Positions 52,884-64,000 of a stretch of 64,000 nucleotides of DNA are shown one piece after another (position 1 is the first letter of the stretch; the number at the start of each line of letters is the position of its first letter). The notes beneath the pieces were generated by a model. It did no database searches. It saw only the letters and a list, made by a program, of their open reading frames with translations, and was not told the origin of the DNA. The DNA is from Drosophila miranda (lineage: Eukaryota; Arthropoda; Insecta; Diptera; Drosophilidae): NCBI RefSeq assembly GCF_003369915.1, contig NC_046674.1, forward strand, positions 11,842,001-11,906,000, given 5' to 3'. Position numbers and translations under genes: made by a program.

Positions 52884-53504
52884 TTTGCTCTGTACTTTTA
52901 ACAATTGCGAAAGGGTTTGATATTTCAAATTTGACAATTCTCAACGATGACCTAAAAATAAAAGCATTATATAAAAACTGTAAACTCCGTTCGTCTCGTA
53001 CGAAGTTAAAACATTCGCATAATGACACAATACATGCATAGAAATGTGCATGAAAGCACAAATACAATTAATCATGTGCTTGCATCTTTCATACATATGT
53101 GCATGTGCGTGCAAGCATGCATACATATAGGCATTTGACTGTATTGACGAAATGATGCGCACAACTGGGAAGCACGCTAGTTGACAGATATTAACGTAAA
53201 AAGTCAATAAACGTTAATTGCACATATCCATGAACATAAAAATGTACTTTTCTGAACGTAGATCGCTTTGCATCATTATTATTCGATGAAACTATGTGTG
53301 TACTACTATGTGTAGGCACATTCGTATAGGCGTAACTAATGCCTGTTGTTTCAGATACATGGATTGTATATAAAATACCAACGTCTGTTTTAACCGTGAC
53401 AGTTAATTTAACCTTTCCACTAAGCTTAGACTTATTTAACGCCAAGAACACTTACAATTGTTTAACTTTGTCGTTTTATGCGCACCTTGAAATACAATCA
53501 CAAT

Positions 53505-53790
53505 CAGTGTGACGGCGGACTTATCGATAAAATATACCGTCCGACCCTCAGAAATACACCGAAACATACCATCTCATTTAAAAAATATATCGCAGATATA
53601 CTTATGAAATCAAGTTCTATTTTACATATTCCACAATTTTGATCTTCCGTCAAAAATTCTCAGCTATATAGAAAACTTAGCCATGCCCACATAGTTTTAT
53701 CCGATTAATGAATCTATTTTCTAATTGACTGGCTTAATTTAAACACTTGCTCTTATTGGATTTCTATATAACGTTGCGCACCTTGAAATA
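53505..53790 (-). repeat. Promoter-motif repeat, copy 4
   Basis: The left end has CCGTCACACTG on the minus strand (Motif 1 with one mismatch, 53505-53515), followed by accgtccgaccctcagaaat and body words ccacaattttgatcttccgt and ttctaattgactggctta. It faces Mkrn1, whose ATG lies about 620 bp away; an untranslated exon would be needed. Confidence 0.75.
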
Positions 53791-53816
53791 CAATCACAAT
53801 TTTTTCATTGCTGTTT

Positions 53817-53827
53817 TAGTGTGACCA
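53817..53827 (-). promoter_or_regulatory. Isolated Motif 1 site facing Mkrn1
   Basis: The minus strand reads TGGTCACACTA, an exact YGGTCACACTR match, with no adjoining Motif 6 words. It stands just behind repeat copy 4. The phrase gcaccttgaaatacaatcac occurs both at 53482-53501 and 53778-53797, so a short direct duplication brackets copy 4. Confidence 0.55.
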
Positions 53828-54430
53828 AATGCACCGACACAATTTTTTTGTACTCTTGTATTAGGGGTATTTCCAAAAGAGACTTATAAATCGTTAATTT
53901 TGTAAACAGTTTGTATGACCATTTCGGTTTTCACTTATTTTTGCGGATTACGTTTTCAACCAAAACTTTTAGTTTTCATTTTTATGTGCTCCCTTTCTCA
54001 CAAGTTATTTGTATCGATATAACAAAAACAAATGACCTTTAAAAATATACAGCGTGATAAAAATGGCTTTATATTTTTCAGTTGCTGATTTTTCAGTTGC
54101 AACGCCTGTTTATTTAACAAGCTGCGTGTAACAGCATGCAAACTGAAAATAAAATTGCTGATGGTCGAACAATTAATTTAAAGAAAATGTGGTGCGAAAT
54201 AGCTGTCTCCACTTTGCTGTTATGTTACGAGAACAGTCTGTGCTATTATGCGCGAAAAGGTATTTCTTGCCAACGTTCCGATAGCCAAATTGGTTTATAA
54301 TTTTGTATACATTTCTAAGACGCTCTCTTCCTGTAATTCGCAAATTTTTACCGCAGTTGGCTATACAAAACAGACAGATCTGCAGGAAAACCCCGAAATC
54401 GGCAGCCCTGACACTGACTGGAAATTGTCG

Positions 54431-54712
54431 TTGACCGTTTTGGCTTAAACCTTATTTTATAAGCAATAAATAAAGATTAAAACTTAAATTTAACCAATCA
54501 ACTAGAAAATAGATTCATTAATTGGATAAAACTACGTGGACAGGGCTGAGAGATCTATCCAGCTAGTAATATTCGACAGCATACAAAAACGAGGAACTTG
54601 AATAATTCGTCAATACGGTATATTTTAAAACTTAGATGGTATATTTTGGTATATTTCTGAGGGTCGGACCGTGTATGTTTTATGCATAATCCGCGGTCAC
54701 TCTGCATAGTGT
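54431..54712 (+). repeat. Promoter-motif repeat, copy 5
   Basis: This copy is inverted relative to copy 4. It ends in TTTGGTATATTT (exact Motif 6), ctgagggtcggaccgt and CGGTCACTCTG (Motif 1 with one mismatch, 54694-54704). The ARV1 start codon lies 219 bp downstream on the same strand. Confidence 0.75.
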
Positions 54713-54922
54713 AATAATAATATGACAAAACAACAACAAACAAAAACAACAAACGGATTTCTTAGTGTAAGAGAAAAGGATTTTACTTTTACTTGAATTC
54801 CCTAGTAATTTGTTTTCTTTATAGCCTTTGGATGCTGCTACTGCTGCTTTGTTTGCGACAGTGGCAACAAAACGAGAAATATAAATTGCATTGCATAAAT
54901 TGATACCAATTTCAAAAATAAT

Positions 54923-56059
54923 ATGATTGGAGGAAAAAACTCGGTGTGCGTAAACTGTGGACACAGAGTGCGAGAACTATATAAAAAATATAGCAACACT
55001 CTGAAAACTACGAATTGCGTAAGAAAAACAATCTGATCGAGCAGCCATTTGTTTTGCTTGGGGTTTGGTTTTTAACCCTTACTCGTAGATTAGAATGGTA
55101 CATTGTACATATTTACAAGCAAGAAAGCTTAAACTGCATATACTTTGTTTTGATCAACTGTCGTGAGCCGCAGTTTCATTATCTCCGAGATCTAGAGTGT
55201 ACATTTTTTCAAATGTCTAAAAATCAGACTAGTGTCTTTTGCAATTGGGGAAGCTTTCGTCTTGTTGCAAAGGTACATTTAATTTTTATGATCACTTCCA
55301 CAGGAGAAATGTCATCAGGTCACAGACAAATACATCGAGTTTGAGGAATTTATCATCCTAATAGATGCACTTCTTTTGGATTCGTCTGCATTCCGCCATA
55401 TAATATATAATGGCGACTTTAAGGTGAGGTTCTACGAAGCTAAAAGAATTTGATCTTTTATTTAACATATCCCAATCTTTGCGGTCCTAGTTATATTGGA
55501 AGGTTTCACTGGTGGTGTTGCTCTTGGAGTCGTTTGCAATATGCCGGCAGAAGCTTAGCGATCCCGCCAATGATGCCTTAAACGTCCACGAAAAAGGTTT
55601 CTACACATACACACTGCATCACATAGGTGGTAAGAAATGGCAAATGGTTTAAATATTCAAGACTCTACATAGTTTAATCAAAATATATATTTTACAGACT
55701 ACTTGCTTATAACCTTATTTCTATTGCTAATTACGGCAGCACTTGGCATTGATCAGATAAAGAAAGTGGGTGTTCGAAATTTCACCTTAACTATTATCAA
55801 GGTTGTTGTCATTTCCAACTTATCCAAGTTTTTCCTGCTCCCCATTTTGGTTTGGCGCAATAACACGACAGTGTTTGGACGTAGCATACACTATGCACTG
55901 GTCATGAGCCATCACATCTGTTCGCTGGTCCTTGCGTACGAGGCAGTCGGATTTATCAAGAGTCGGCTTCGATGGCTGGCCATTACATTAGTAGTCCTTG
56001 CATTTGTCCTAAAGGAATACATCAGACATTATGCCGCATTCCAACTGGAGTTATATTAA
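54923..56059 (+). CDS. Arv1: ARV1 family protein (ER lipid/sterol homeostasis)
   Basis: Four exons: 54923-55018, 55304-55423, 55491-55629 and 55698-56059, giving 238 residues. The N-terminal ARV1 homology domain reads VCVNCGHRVRELYKKYSNTL, then NCEKCHQVTDKYIEFEEFII, with paired CxxC zinc-type cysteines, and LLDSSAFRHIIYNG. Several membrane spans follow (YLLITLFLLLITAALG, FTLTIIKVVVISNLSKFFLL, LAITLVVLAFVLKEYI). ARV1 proteins are ER membrane proteins needed for sterol distribution and GPI-anchor synthesis in yeast and animals. Ends in QLELY. The symbol is a family name; I am sure of the family, less so of the fly gene name. Confidence 0.92.
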
Positions 56060-57179
56060 CGTAAGAATTAGCTATATATAACCCTCTGCTATTTATTTGC
56101 AGTACAAATTTTAACCAAAAACACTGTATAACCTTCCCGAGGGGTTCTAACATTTGTGCCTCAAGTATTTTGTATCAAGTTTTGGGGCGCATACATCCAT
56201 GTACGATAATAAATAGCTAAGTAGGGTATTCATTTATGATTATTCATTAGTTAATGTTTTTCAACCTTAATAGTCCATGTGTCGGAAGTTCCTCGACTCG
56301 AGTTGGAATACAGTACATCATAGAAAATATTCATAAGTTTCTCTGCATGGAACCATAATGGGAGATAACATTTAGTAATCTTAGACACGAAGCTTCCTCT
56401 TCTGGGGAACTAAACATCAAATTGCTGTCTCTAGAGCACGTCCATGCTCCCACATGATGCACATTGATGCTAGGCTAACCCATATTAAAATATTACCTTG
56501 TGGCCAGTCTTTTACGAAAAGCCCTGAAACTGTAGGTGAAAATCGAATAGAATTAGACGAAAATATCTTTTTGGGGTACGTTACCCTCTGAATAGACATA
56601 CGACACAGTTGTTAGTTGGACGAAAAGAAAGCAAGGGGTATATCATTATATTATAATTGCTGCAAGTAAAATTCCACTGTTAAAAACATATATAGAACTA
56701 TTTTTATTGTTTTGGGGGAGGGTATGTAAGTTATTTCAAATACGTCAAATCGTTTTACATACTAAATGTTGGAGAAACTGCGTTAAAATATTATATCAAT
56801 CAAGTGACGAATGAAGATAAAACAGAGTGGAGGTTGACCACTTTCATGAGTTAAATTAAGAAGCTAAAGTACAATTGATAATAAAAGTCAGAAAAAGAAT
56901 AATTTGCATTTGTTAATATCGGTATAAAAGACGCATCCGAGAACGAATTGTTGATTGGTTTTGTTGTTTGTTTATATGTTCGTATGAATGTACTTAAGTA
57001 AGTCATTAATGCTAATCGTAAGTCATGCTGCTCATACATTTTGTTGTAATGGCAGTTTGTAGCAACGACGACACTGACGCGCAATTGGGGGCAGGACAAA
57101 CTTTGCATTTATATCGAAATTAGAGCGTAATATTACTAGGTCAGCATCCAATATCTAATCATCTCTAACCATATATCTC
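56060..57179. other. Interval between ARV1 and the WDR26 homologue
   Basis: Contains the converging 3' ends of both genes. No AATAAA-like element stands out except AATAAATAG near 56208 on the plus strand. A minus-strand 85-codon frame (56851-57108) is unassigned and probably untranslated. Confidence 0.5.
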
Positions 57180-59776
57180 CTAAGTCATATTCCACGATGA
57201 CGAGGACGAGCTTGAGGAGCAATCGTCGCTCTCTGTCGTGGCGTTGCTTCCATTCGGCTTTGGTCCCCAAATGCGAACGGTGGCATCGTCACTGGCACTA
57301 GCCAGCAATGACGGATAAACGGGGTTCCACGACACACAGTTCACCGTCTTCGTGTGGCCAGCCAGCTTGGCCAGGGGTTCTTCGCGCTTAATGTGCCAAA
57401 TATATACGACCTTATCCTCACTACCGCTGGCCACGAAGCTCTCATTGATACCGCCGAAACACGAATGGATGGCAAAATTACTCTGGCGTATACCCTGGAA
57501 TCGTCGCACGAGACATTTGTCCTCAATGTCCCAAAGATGAAGGCCTTGATTGGAGACATTCAACAACGCCAAGCGATCGGCAGAGTTGATGCTAAAAGTC
57601 ATAATCGGATGCGGCTCTCTCAGTATATCAAAGTCTGAGCGAGGGCTATCAAAGTTGTAGCTACAATGAAAAATCATTGATGTTAATTCGTTTATGTAAA
57701 ATGCTGTTGGGACTCACCCTCTGATGCGATAATGATTATCGGCCGCCAATATTGTTTTATTGTCAGCTCGAAAGGCAATGCTGTTGACCCGAACTCCCTC
57801 CCAGGAGTCGACAATGGTGCCATTTAGATCGCATAGGTAGAGCTGACCCTTTTGGCCGCCACAAACGAAGCGGGTGCCATCGCGACTGAAGGCACCGCAG
57901 GCGAGGCTGTCCTCCAGTGATTGGGAGAACTTGACAAACAGCTTACCGTCCTCCACGTTCCAGATGTAAAGCTCATGGGAGTCCTCGGTGCCACCCACCA
58001 GAATGAGCTTGGAGTCGGGACTCCAGCTGACAAAGCTGACGCTCAGCTGCGCCTGCCCGTCCAGGACGCGACGATGCTTGAGCGTGAGTTTGTACGGGTC
58101 TACGTCCCAAATAATCACAGTGGAGTCCTTGCTGCCAGTAGCTAATTTAAGGCCATCGGGAGAGAATTTACAGAACCAAACTTCGTCGCAATGGTCAGTC
58201 AGAATTTGTATTGTCTGCATGGGGAATCCATCTGTGGTGCAACAGTGGTCGGTGAGCAACGAAACCGTTTGCAAATTAGTCTCCCACGCCATGTCGTGAC
58301 AGGGGCAGTGTTGGCTTTGTAATTCTATTGCCTGCTGAAGTAGGGTGCGCAGACGGCGCGGCGACATCATCACCGAAGGCGGCATGAACGTTTGCAGGCG
58401 CTCCATGACAAGCGCCCGAGACAAGATACCCTTGCCCTCCCACTTGGCTCGCTGATAGAGGTCCTGATTGGTGGAGCACATCATATACGAAGACAGCTGA
58501 TGCACACGCGATATGTTGTGCTGCAATGGGGTCAACTCGCTGCGCAGCACGTGCAGTGCGTCCAGCGGATTGGCATCATCCAAATGCTCTAAATACTTTT
58601 GCTCTAGTAATATGAATTTCATTTCAGTTATTGTTGATAGTTTCCCATTATCAATCAGTGGCTCCAAGTCCTGCAAAAGAGTATACAAAAGAAATAAATG
58701 AACAAAGCACTTTGAAGCCCACGTTTCAGATCGTTCGTTACCTTGAGGTCTAGATCTGCTTTGACCCAATCCCCCATTAACACATGCTCCCTGAACTTGG
58801 TCGCCGATGGGTGCTCCAAGTAACAGCCAGACTCTACCATCAGTGTCTTGACGGACTTATCGAGACCTACGTCGTGCAGATACTGGCCAATGAGGCGTAT
58901 GATCTCCTGATTTGACTTGTCCAACTGAACAGCCCGGTAGCTGGTGTTGTTGTCCCGATTGTTCTCCCCATCTACGATGCAGCTGCCATTGTTATTGACA
59001 GCAAATCCGTTTTGTTTGGCATCGTGACCGTTTCTGGTGCTGCTGCCGGATGGATGCTCGTCAGCAGGTGCGGGATTATCATCGCCACCTCCACCACCGC
59101 CAGTCGTATCACGGCTAACATTCTCTGCACTGCCGCCGCCGGAATTTAGCGTCGAAACATCTGCTGTAGCCCTTGTACTGGAGCCGGTCGCTGTAGAAGA
59201 TGTGTTCTGCATAATCGATCCAGAATTGTTGCACTCGTTGCTGTGCGATTTGCTTGTGTTGCTGCCGCTGCTGCTGCTGGTACTGGTACTGGCTTTTGGT
59301 TTCTTGCTGCTACCGCTGCTGCTGGTGTTACCGACTGGGGGCGTTAGGGATGAAGATTGTTGCACTTTGCTAGCCGATGTTGATGTCTCCGAGCTGTTAT
59401 CACTGATCTGTGGTGAGTCGTTGTTGCCCGTGATTGATGTGCTTGAACCTGCCAAATTCGAGTTTAATTGTGTTTGTGGTTGTTGTTGCTGTTGTAACAG
59501 AAGGGCCGCTCTCGATGTGGATGCCGCATCTATTGGCGGCACTGTAGCTGTAGTGGTGGTGTCCAAAACGACAGAAACTGATGTTGAAGCTGATGAGGCT
59601 CCTGAACGACGACCCTTTTTGCGCGGCGGCTGGTCCTCGGATGAGGCACCAGTTGCAGCAACCTTTTTGGTGTTTCTATCAATTTTGAGTACTTTTAGGA
59701 ACCGCACAGCAACAAGAGAAACTTGTCGCCTTCTGGCGGATCTCAGATTTCCAGCCGTAACACGTCTGTCTGTCAC
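57180..59776 (-). CDS. CG7611: WDR26 homologue (CTLH/LisH WD40-repeat protein)
   Basis: Three exons: 59776-58742, 58670-57718 and 57660-57180, giving up to 822 residues. The first 250 residues are low-complexity, rich in Ser, Thr, Gly and Asn, and contain [15 protein letters not shown]. Then come LisH/CTLH motifs ([40 protein letters not shown]) and about seven WD repeats ([91 protein letters not shown]). It matches human WDR26 along its length, including [18 protein letters not shown]26 is a substrate-recruiting subunit of the CTLH/GID E3 ligase. The first ATG ([10 protein letters not shown]) is the frame limit; the true start may lie later. Short C-terminal tail EC-like [15 protein letters not shown]. 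Confidence 0.92.
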
Positions 59777-60419
59777 TCTCTTTCCCCGATTCGAGGGCGC
59801 TGACTGATATGCCCTGCCTGAAGGCCTTTGTTTATTTAATTTCGTGCAGTAGTAGTATATCTGCCTCGATTACGGTTCTGTTTCTGGCAATTGATTGCAC
59901 TCGCTGATAACAGTTTCAAGTTGTTCAACTGCAATCGACATACTGCGAAGGGAAAGCGCAAAAAGAAATCATAAATCAACAATGAGAGAGACAGTTCATG
60001 AATTAGAGGCATCACTGGAATGTACACGAATCTATATTTTCTGTAGTGGGATTCGACTTGGGATTAACTTTGTTTGAGTTACGTAAAATTTTGAAACGTT
60101 TTCTTAGATTATCTGTTGTTCTTCGCACAAAGAATTCACTTCCTTCATATTGTAGCTAAATGTAAACGTACCCCGCCGATCCGATTCTACCCAGATAGGA
60201 ACGAAGACTAGATATGGCCAGCCTTTGTTTATACTCGCGTATAGCTTTTAATCAGACAAAAGTATTGGTTATATGATGAACATCCCGTATAGTATGAAAA
60301 TAATATTTAATTGCGAGATGTCATGGCTTTATATAAAAGTTTGATGGCTCATATGCGCTTTACATTACATATACCGCAGTTAGAACTTTCCAAAACTCCA
60401 ACGAATTTACCATTGTCAG

Positions 60420-60870
60420 ATTTTCATCTATGTATGTATGTACGTAGAGATGTACATAACACTGTATATTATTTTTTTACACACAGCTGTATTCATTCAT
60501 GTATGTATGTACTTGCATATGTAGGTTCTTAAAGTTATAGATGCATGTACATATTTATAGGGCCAGATGCCAGATTAAGACTCGTGGAATTGAATCTTAC
60601 AGAGTACTTACACTCTTCTATTTCACTACATTAAACTATGCGTATAGATGTACAGACATACATATGTACATATATACATCCATACGTACGTATTCATGTG
60701 AATATGCACGCATTTACATCCCCAGAAATGCACTTGCGTGTGTATATGTTTATATGCCCATATGTATGCATGGGCTTATATTAATCAACTCTGCTTTGTT
60801 TTCCTTTACATCTGTGTGTATTTATGTACATTCAAGTGTTAGTGTTCATAGTCAAAATGAACCTATTATC
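60420..60870. repeat. TATG/ATGTACAT microsatellite ladder
   Basis: Imperfect tatgtatgtacg, tgtacatatgtacatata and catacgtacgtattc runs over about 450 bp. Because ATGTACATATGTACAT is self-complementary, the ladder could form hairpins. Similar shorter ladders occur at 5190, 7765, 11330, 25505 and 29230. Confidence 0.7.
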
Positions 60871-61187
60871 AAAAAAAAAAAAGAAAAAAACCCCCACGAG
60901 CATGTTGGTGTCTGCTTTGTTATGGGTTTTCCAACACATTTTCACTTGCATTTCTCTTTTGGACAAAGTGCATCGTAATATATAGGCATACACATACATA
61001 CATACACACATTGTTTATGGTCCTTTGCGACGATATTAAATAGGCTACACTCTATTAAACTATTTGGCATGATAGCCCAAAACTATTTATGAACGTATGA
61101 GCTCTCAATTAAAAAACTAAGACGAATTGACACAATATACATACAAATTTGATGATGAAACGCACTTAGCTGCTTATATATTTCGAC

Positions 61188-61460
61188 CAGTGTGACCGCG
61201 GACTTAACGATAAAATGTACGGTCCGAACCTCAGAAATATAACAAAATAAATCGTATCATTTTCAAAATATACCGTAAATATACTGACGAATTCAAGTTC
61301 TATTATAAATATTCCTCGATTTTGATATTCAGTGGAATATTACTAGCTAGATAGATTTCTCAGCCCTGCCCACATAATTTTATCCGATTAATGAATCAAT
61401 TTTCTACTTGACTGGCTTATTTTAAACACTGGCTTTAATTGGATTTCTACATACCGTTGT
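61188..61460 (-). repeat. Promoter-motif repeat, copy 6
   Basis: Begins with an exact minus-strand Motif 1 (CGGTCACACTG at 61188-61198), followed by tacggtccgaacctcagaaa, weakened Motif 6 words and the body through tgactggcttattttaaaca. It faces the WDR26 homologue, 1.4 kb away. Confidence 0.78.
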
Positions 61461-63355
61461 AAATGAAATTTAATAGATTGATGAAATTGACAAAATATAC
61501 CATTATATACCGATATATCATCGGTTCCATTTTAACCTCAGAAAATACCAAAAATTTCTTAAATACATTTAATACTAGATGAGCCGAAGAGAGTAGACAT
61601 TAGCGTTATCCCTGTAAATGTGCTTGATTTGCTTTTTCTGAGAAATTTAATTCTGCAACAGAGTGCTCTGTTATTTTTTTAAATTTTTTAAACGATCGAT
61701 GACATGACTTATATGTAATTTCATTTATTAGGCTTGAGTCATATAATTGTATTCATGAACAACTAAGTTGAGCTACTTTCTTTTGTGGCCATAAGGTCCC
61801 CCTGATGTTATCAAAACAGAATTCGGCGATTAAAAATAGGTCGCTTAAGCTGATATTAAGGACACACTAACGATCATTTTCGATTGAGTTAAGATATTCC
61901 AAGTTTTAAGGTGAGCGAGATTTGAGACTATTGAGCATCTCAGAAGAACGAGTGGAAAATACATAAATATTTGGATATGCTGCAGCTGACTCTAGATTAT
62001 GAAGATTTAATAAAGCGATAGATAAAAGGAGCATTTGTCGGTTTTTTAACGCACTAACTTTACTTAATGGTGCAAATGTTGGAGGTATAGGTAATTGCCA
62101 CCAAAGGTGGGTCTTTCCGCCATAAAGGTAATAGTGGTAAAGGGGTATCTTAAACGATGCTGAATCTATTTGGCCCCCAACCCATTCGATGCAGAATGCA
62201 GAATATATTTACGCAAATTATATATCAGAGTTAAATCACAAATAGACCTGAAATAAATAAAAAAATTTGTAGTTTTTTGGCCGTTAAAAATTTGTTTTCT
62301 TAAAACATGCAGTTTATTTCGTCTTTATTGTTGCTATCTGCAGATGTTCCGAAAATCAATTTAGTGGATTTTACCCCGTACTCAATGAGTATGGGGGGTA
62401 TAGTATATTATATTCGTTTGATTATCATTTTGAGACATTGCTCAATAATATTGTAGAAATTTGTTTCAACCTGTATACACACACATGTAATTTGGATTGA
62501 ACAGTTTCAGTCTGACGCACATCTTGCATGTTGTATCATGTATAATACGGGTATATGTATGTACATACGGCTTGCTTTTAAACAGTTTTTGTATATTAAA
62601 ATATAAACTTTTCAAATACCTGGGAAATAGGTAAATAGTAGTACATACTCGTATTGTATTTACTTGACAAATTCATTTATAATTTACATTTGACTTAAAT
62701 ACTTAGCAATAGAGGCTAAACTTATAAATATAACTATCTCTAGCCTATTTATTAATATATAACAATTTATAAAAATTAAAATGCTAATCTTTAACTTCTT
62801 CACTATATACGCTTACTTCGTAGCAAATACAAACTGCGTTCACAGCACGTTTGAATTAGCGATGCGATCCATAATATACGTACTGTGCTGTGCTACTAGA
62901 TTTTACATATTTCTTTTGTGAATTATTTGAATTACATATTGCATTCCCGTTCATTTAGGATCTCTTTTTGATTACCAATTTCAGCTTAAAATCAGATACA
63001 AATAAGAACCTAAAACGAAAATTAAAAAAAAAAATTTCAAAACTTCTTTCTGAAAAAAAATTGAACTCTGCAATTGTATATATTACACGTTTCGTTTATA
63101 CAGTACAGCTATTGATTTAAAATGCTCCAAAAATTAAATAATTGTTAGCCATGTTTTTATTGAAGCTGTCTAAAATTACACAGTGCCTAGGGAAAGTCAA
63201 TGTCAACCTATTTTGGCCCTGTCTCTATCCATCCCTTTTGTTTCTAAATCAGCTGAAGCCGCTGGATACTACTAATGCCACCAGGCGGCACACTCGGGAT
63301 CGCTCTGACCACAGCTGTTCTTCAAATTGAATTGAATTGAAGCATACATTAAATG

Positions 63356-64000
63356 CTAAGCATCTCCCACCATTGCTGCTCCGTGTGGGTGGTATTTGGT
63401 CGAAGATATTACCGATGGTGGCAGCGACTCTTGTTGTTCCCGCAGCTGACGGCGTCGCTTCTTGCTCCAAAGTTCATGACAGTCCTGCCATGTAGGCAAT
63501 TGTGGTGTTGGCATTCTGTAAATCATAACAGAAGAATGAGAATGATACTCATATAAACATAAGATTTAGGCATACTCACTCATCTGGATTGATTTTTTTT
63601 AGCCACGGGGACTTGAGTGCATCTTCTGCAGTTATGCGCTTGTCCGGATCCAGGTCTAACATTTTGTCGAGCAAATCAAGTGATGCTGCTGGCATAAACT
63701 CAAAATCTTCACGCAAGCGACGGCGATGCGTTTTCTTTTGCTTAAGAGTATGAAACAGTGGTAGCTTAATTACGTTCGGCCACACAGCGGGAATGGGCGA
63801 GCCGCAGATCTTAGATATAGTCTCTAATTGAGCCATCTCTGCATTGGCCTGAAACAGTGGCCGCTTCAGGAAGAGCTCACCGAGTATGCAGCCGCACGAC
63901 CACACATCTATGGAAGGACCATACCGTTCCTCGCCCAACAACAGCTCTGGGGGCCGATACCACAGCGTTATCACTTTGTTCGTGTACGGACGTTCCCGAT
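63356..64000 (-). CDS. Cdk12: Cyclin-dependent kinase 12, C-terminal exons (partial)
   Basis: Two exons: 64000-63580 (continuing off the right edge) and 63515-63356. The visible part begins [20 protein letters not shown], the P+1 region of the kinase, then [36 protein letters not shown] and [20 protein letters not shown], then the end of the catalytic domain [20 protein letters not shown]. The last exon gives [20 protein letters not shown], which is the C-terminal extension typical of Cdk12/13, and ends AAMVGDA. Cdk12 with cyclin K phosphorylates Ser2 of the RNA polymerase II tail. CDK9 is excluded by the [14 protein letters not shown] extension. Confidence 0.93.

Larger units (their letters stand above)
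52884..54922. other. Divergent Mkrn1/ARV1 intergenic region
   Basis: This interval carries two promoter-motif repeats in opposite orientation (copies 4 and 5) and one isolated exact Motif 1 at 53817-53827 facing Mkrn1. ATACATATG ladders occur at 53080-53135. A 66-codon frame at 54248-54448 is unassigned. Confidence 0.6.
59777..63355. other. Intergenic DNA between WDR26 homologue and Cdk12
   Basis: A long non-coding stretch. 60420-61010 is dominated by TATG/ATGTACAT ladders, which produce a spurious 145-codon frame. Copy 6 of the promoter-motif repeat lies at 61188-61460. From 61460 to 62740 there is AT-rich DNA with ACCGATATAT words near 61510, and 62360-62400 contains accccgtactcaatgagtat, a short DINE-like end. 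62740-63355 is probably the Cdk12 3' untranslated region. Confidence 0.5.

Noticed and set aside
55015-55344. 109-codon plus-strand frame as a separate gene
   Set aside because: Most of it is ARV1 intron 1; only the last part reads exon 2, and in a frame extended through the intron.
59037-59807. 256-codon plus-strand frame
   Set aside because: Antisense shadow of the Ser/Thr/Gly-rich first exon of the WDR26 homologue.
60541-60978. 145-codon plus-strand frame rich in Tyr, His and Ile
   Set aside because: It runs through TATG/ATGTACAT ladders, which lack stops by composition. No domain or start context supports a gene.

Overview
The window is nuclear DNA from a fly of the genus Drosophila. 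It has AT-rich flanks, short introns with GT..AG ends, glutamine-rich coding runs and many small dispersed repeats. The genes recognised match genes I recall from Drosophila chromosome arm 3L (Muller element D): kug/fat2, Tom20, Gabat, Nca, CG7646, CSAS, Wnk, VhaM9.7, COX8, Rpn10, a pickpocket channel, Mkrn1, Arv1, a WDR26 homologue and Cdk12. A repeat resembling the DINE-1/SGM family, and general feel, suggest the obscura group. That species call is inference.

Layout, left to right. 1-3695: first two coding exons of the giant cadherin kug (minus, running off the left edge). 3696-10636: long non-coding upstream DNA holding a tandem repeat and a 956-bp fold-back element. 10637-11684: Tom20 (minus). 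14032-16246: GABA transaminase (plus). 17408-22570: two EF-hand calcium sensors in tandem, Nca and CG7646 (minus). 22571-27269: repeats and AT-rich DNA. 27270-28579: CMP-sialic acid synthetase (minus). 30189-40010: the WNK kinase (plus), ten exons encoding about 2,450 residues. 41174-46450: a housekeeping cluster (V-ATPase subunit e, COX8, Rpn10). 47247-48990: a DEG/ENaC channel (minus). 51570-56059: makorin (minus) and ARV1 (plus), divergent. 57180-59776: a WDR26/CTLH-type protein (minus). 63356-64000: the end of Cdk12 (minus, running off the right edge). For the complete multi-exon models listed, the exon lengths I derived sum to an open frame.

The genes do not form a pathway. They mix housekeeping functions (mitochondrial import and respiration, proteasome, proton pump, lipid/sterol homeostasis, transcription kinase) with neuronal ones (GABA breakdown, calcium sensors, sialylation, ion channel).

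The most interesting signal is a dispersed repeat of about 270-600 bp. One end carries the core-promoter Motif 1 (M1BP site) preceded by several Motif 6 sequences (GGTATATTT). All six copies point toward the next gene on their own strand. At Rpn10 the motif lies about 50 bp upstream of the start codon. Four copies sit at housekeeping promoters (COX8, Rpn10, Mkrn1, ARV1), so it looks like a mobile or duplicated ready-made housekeeping promoter.
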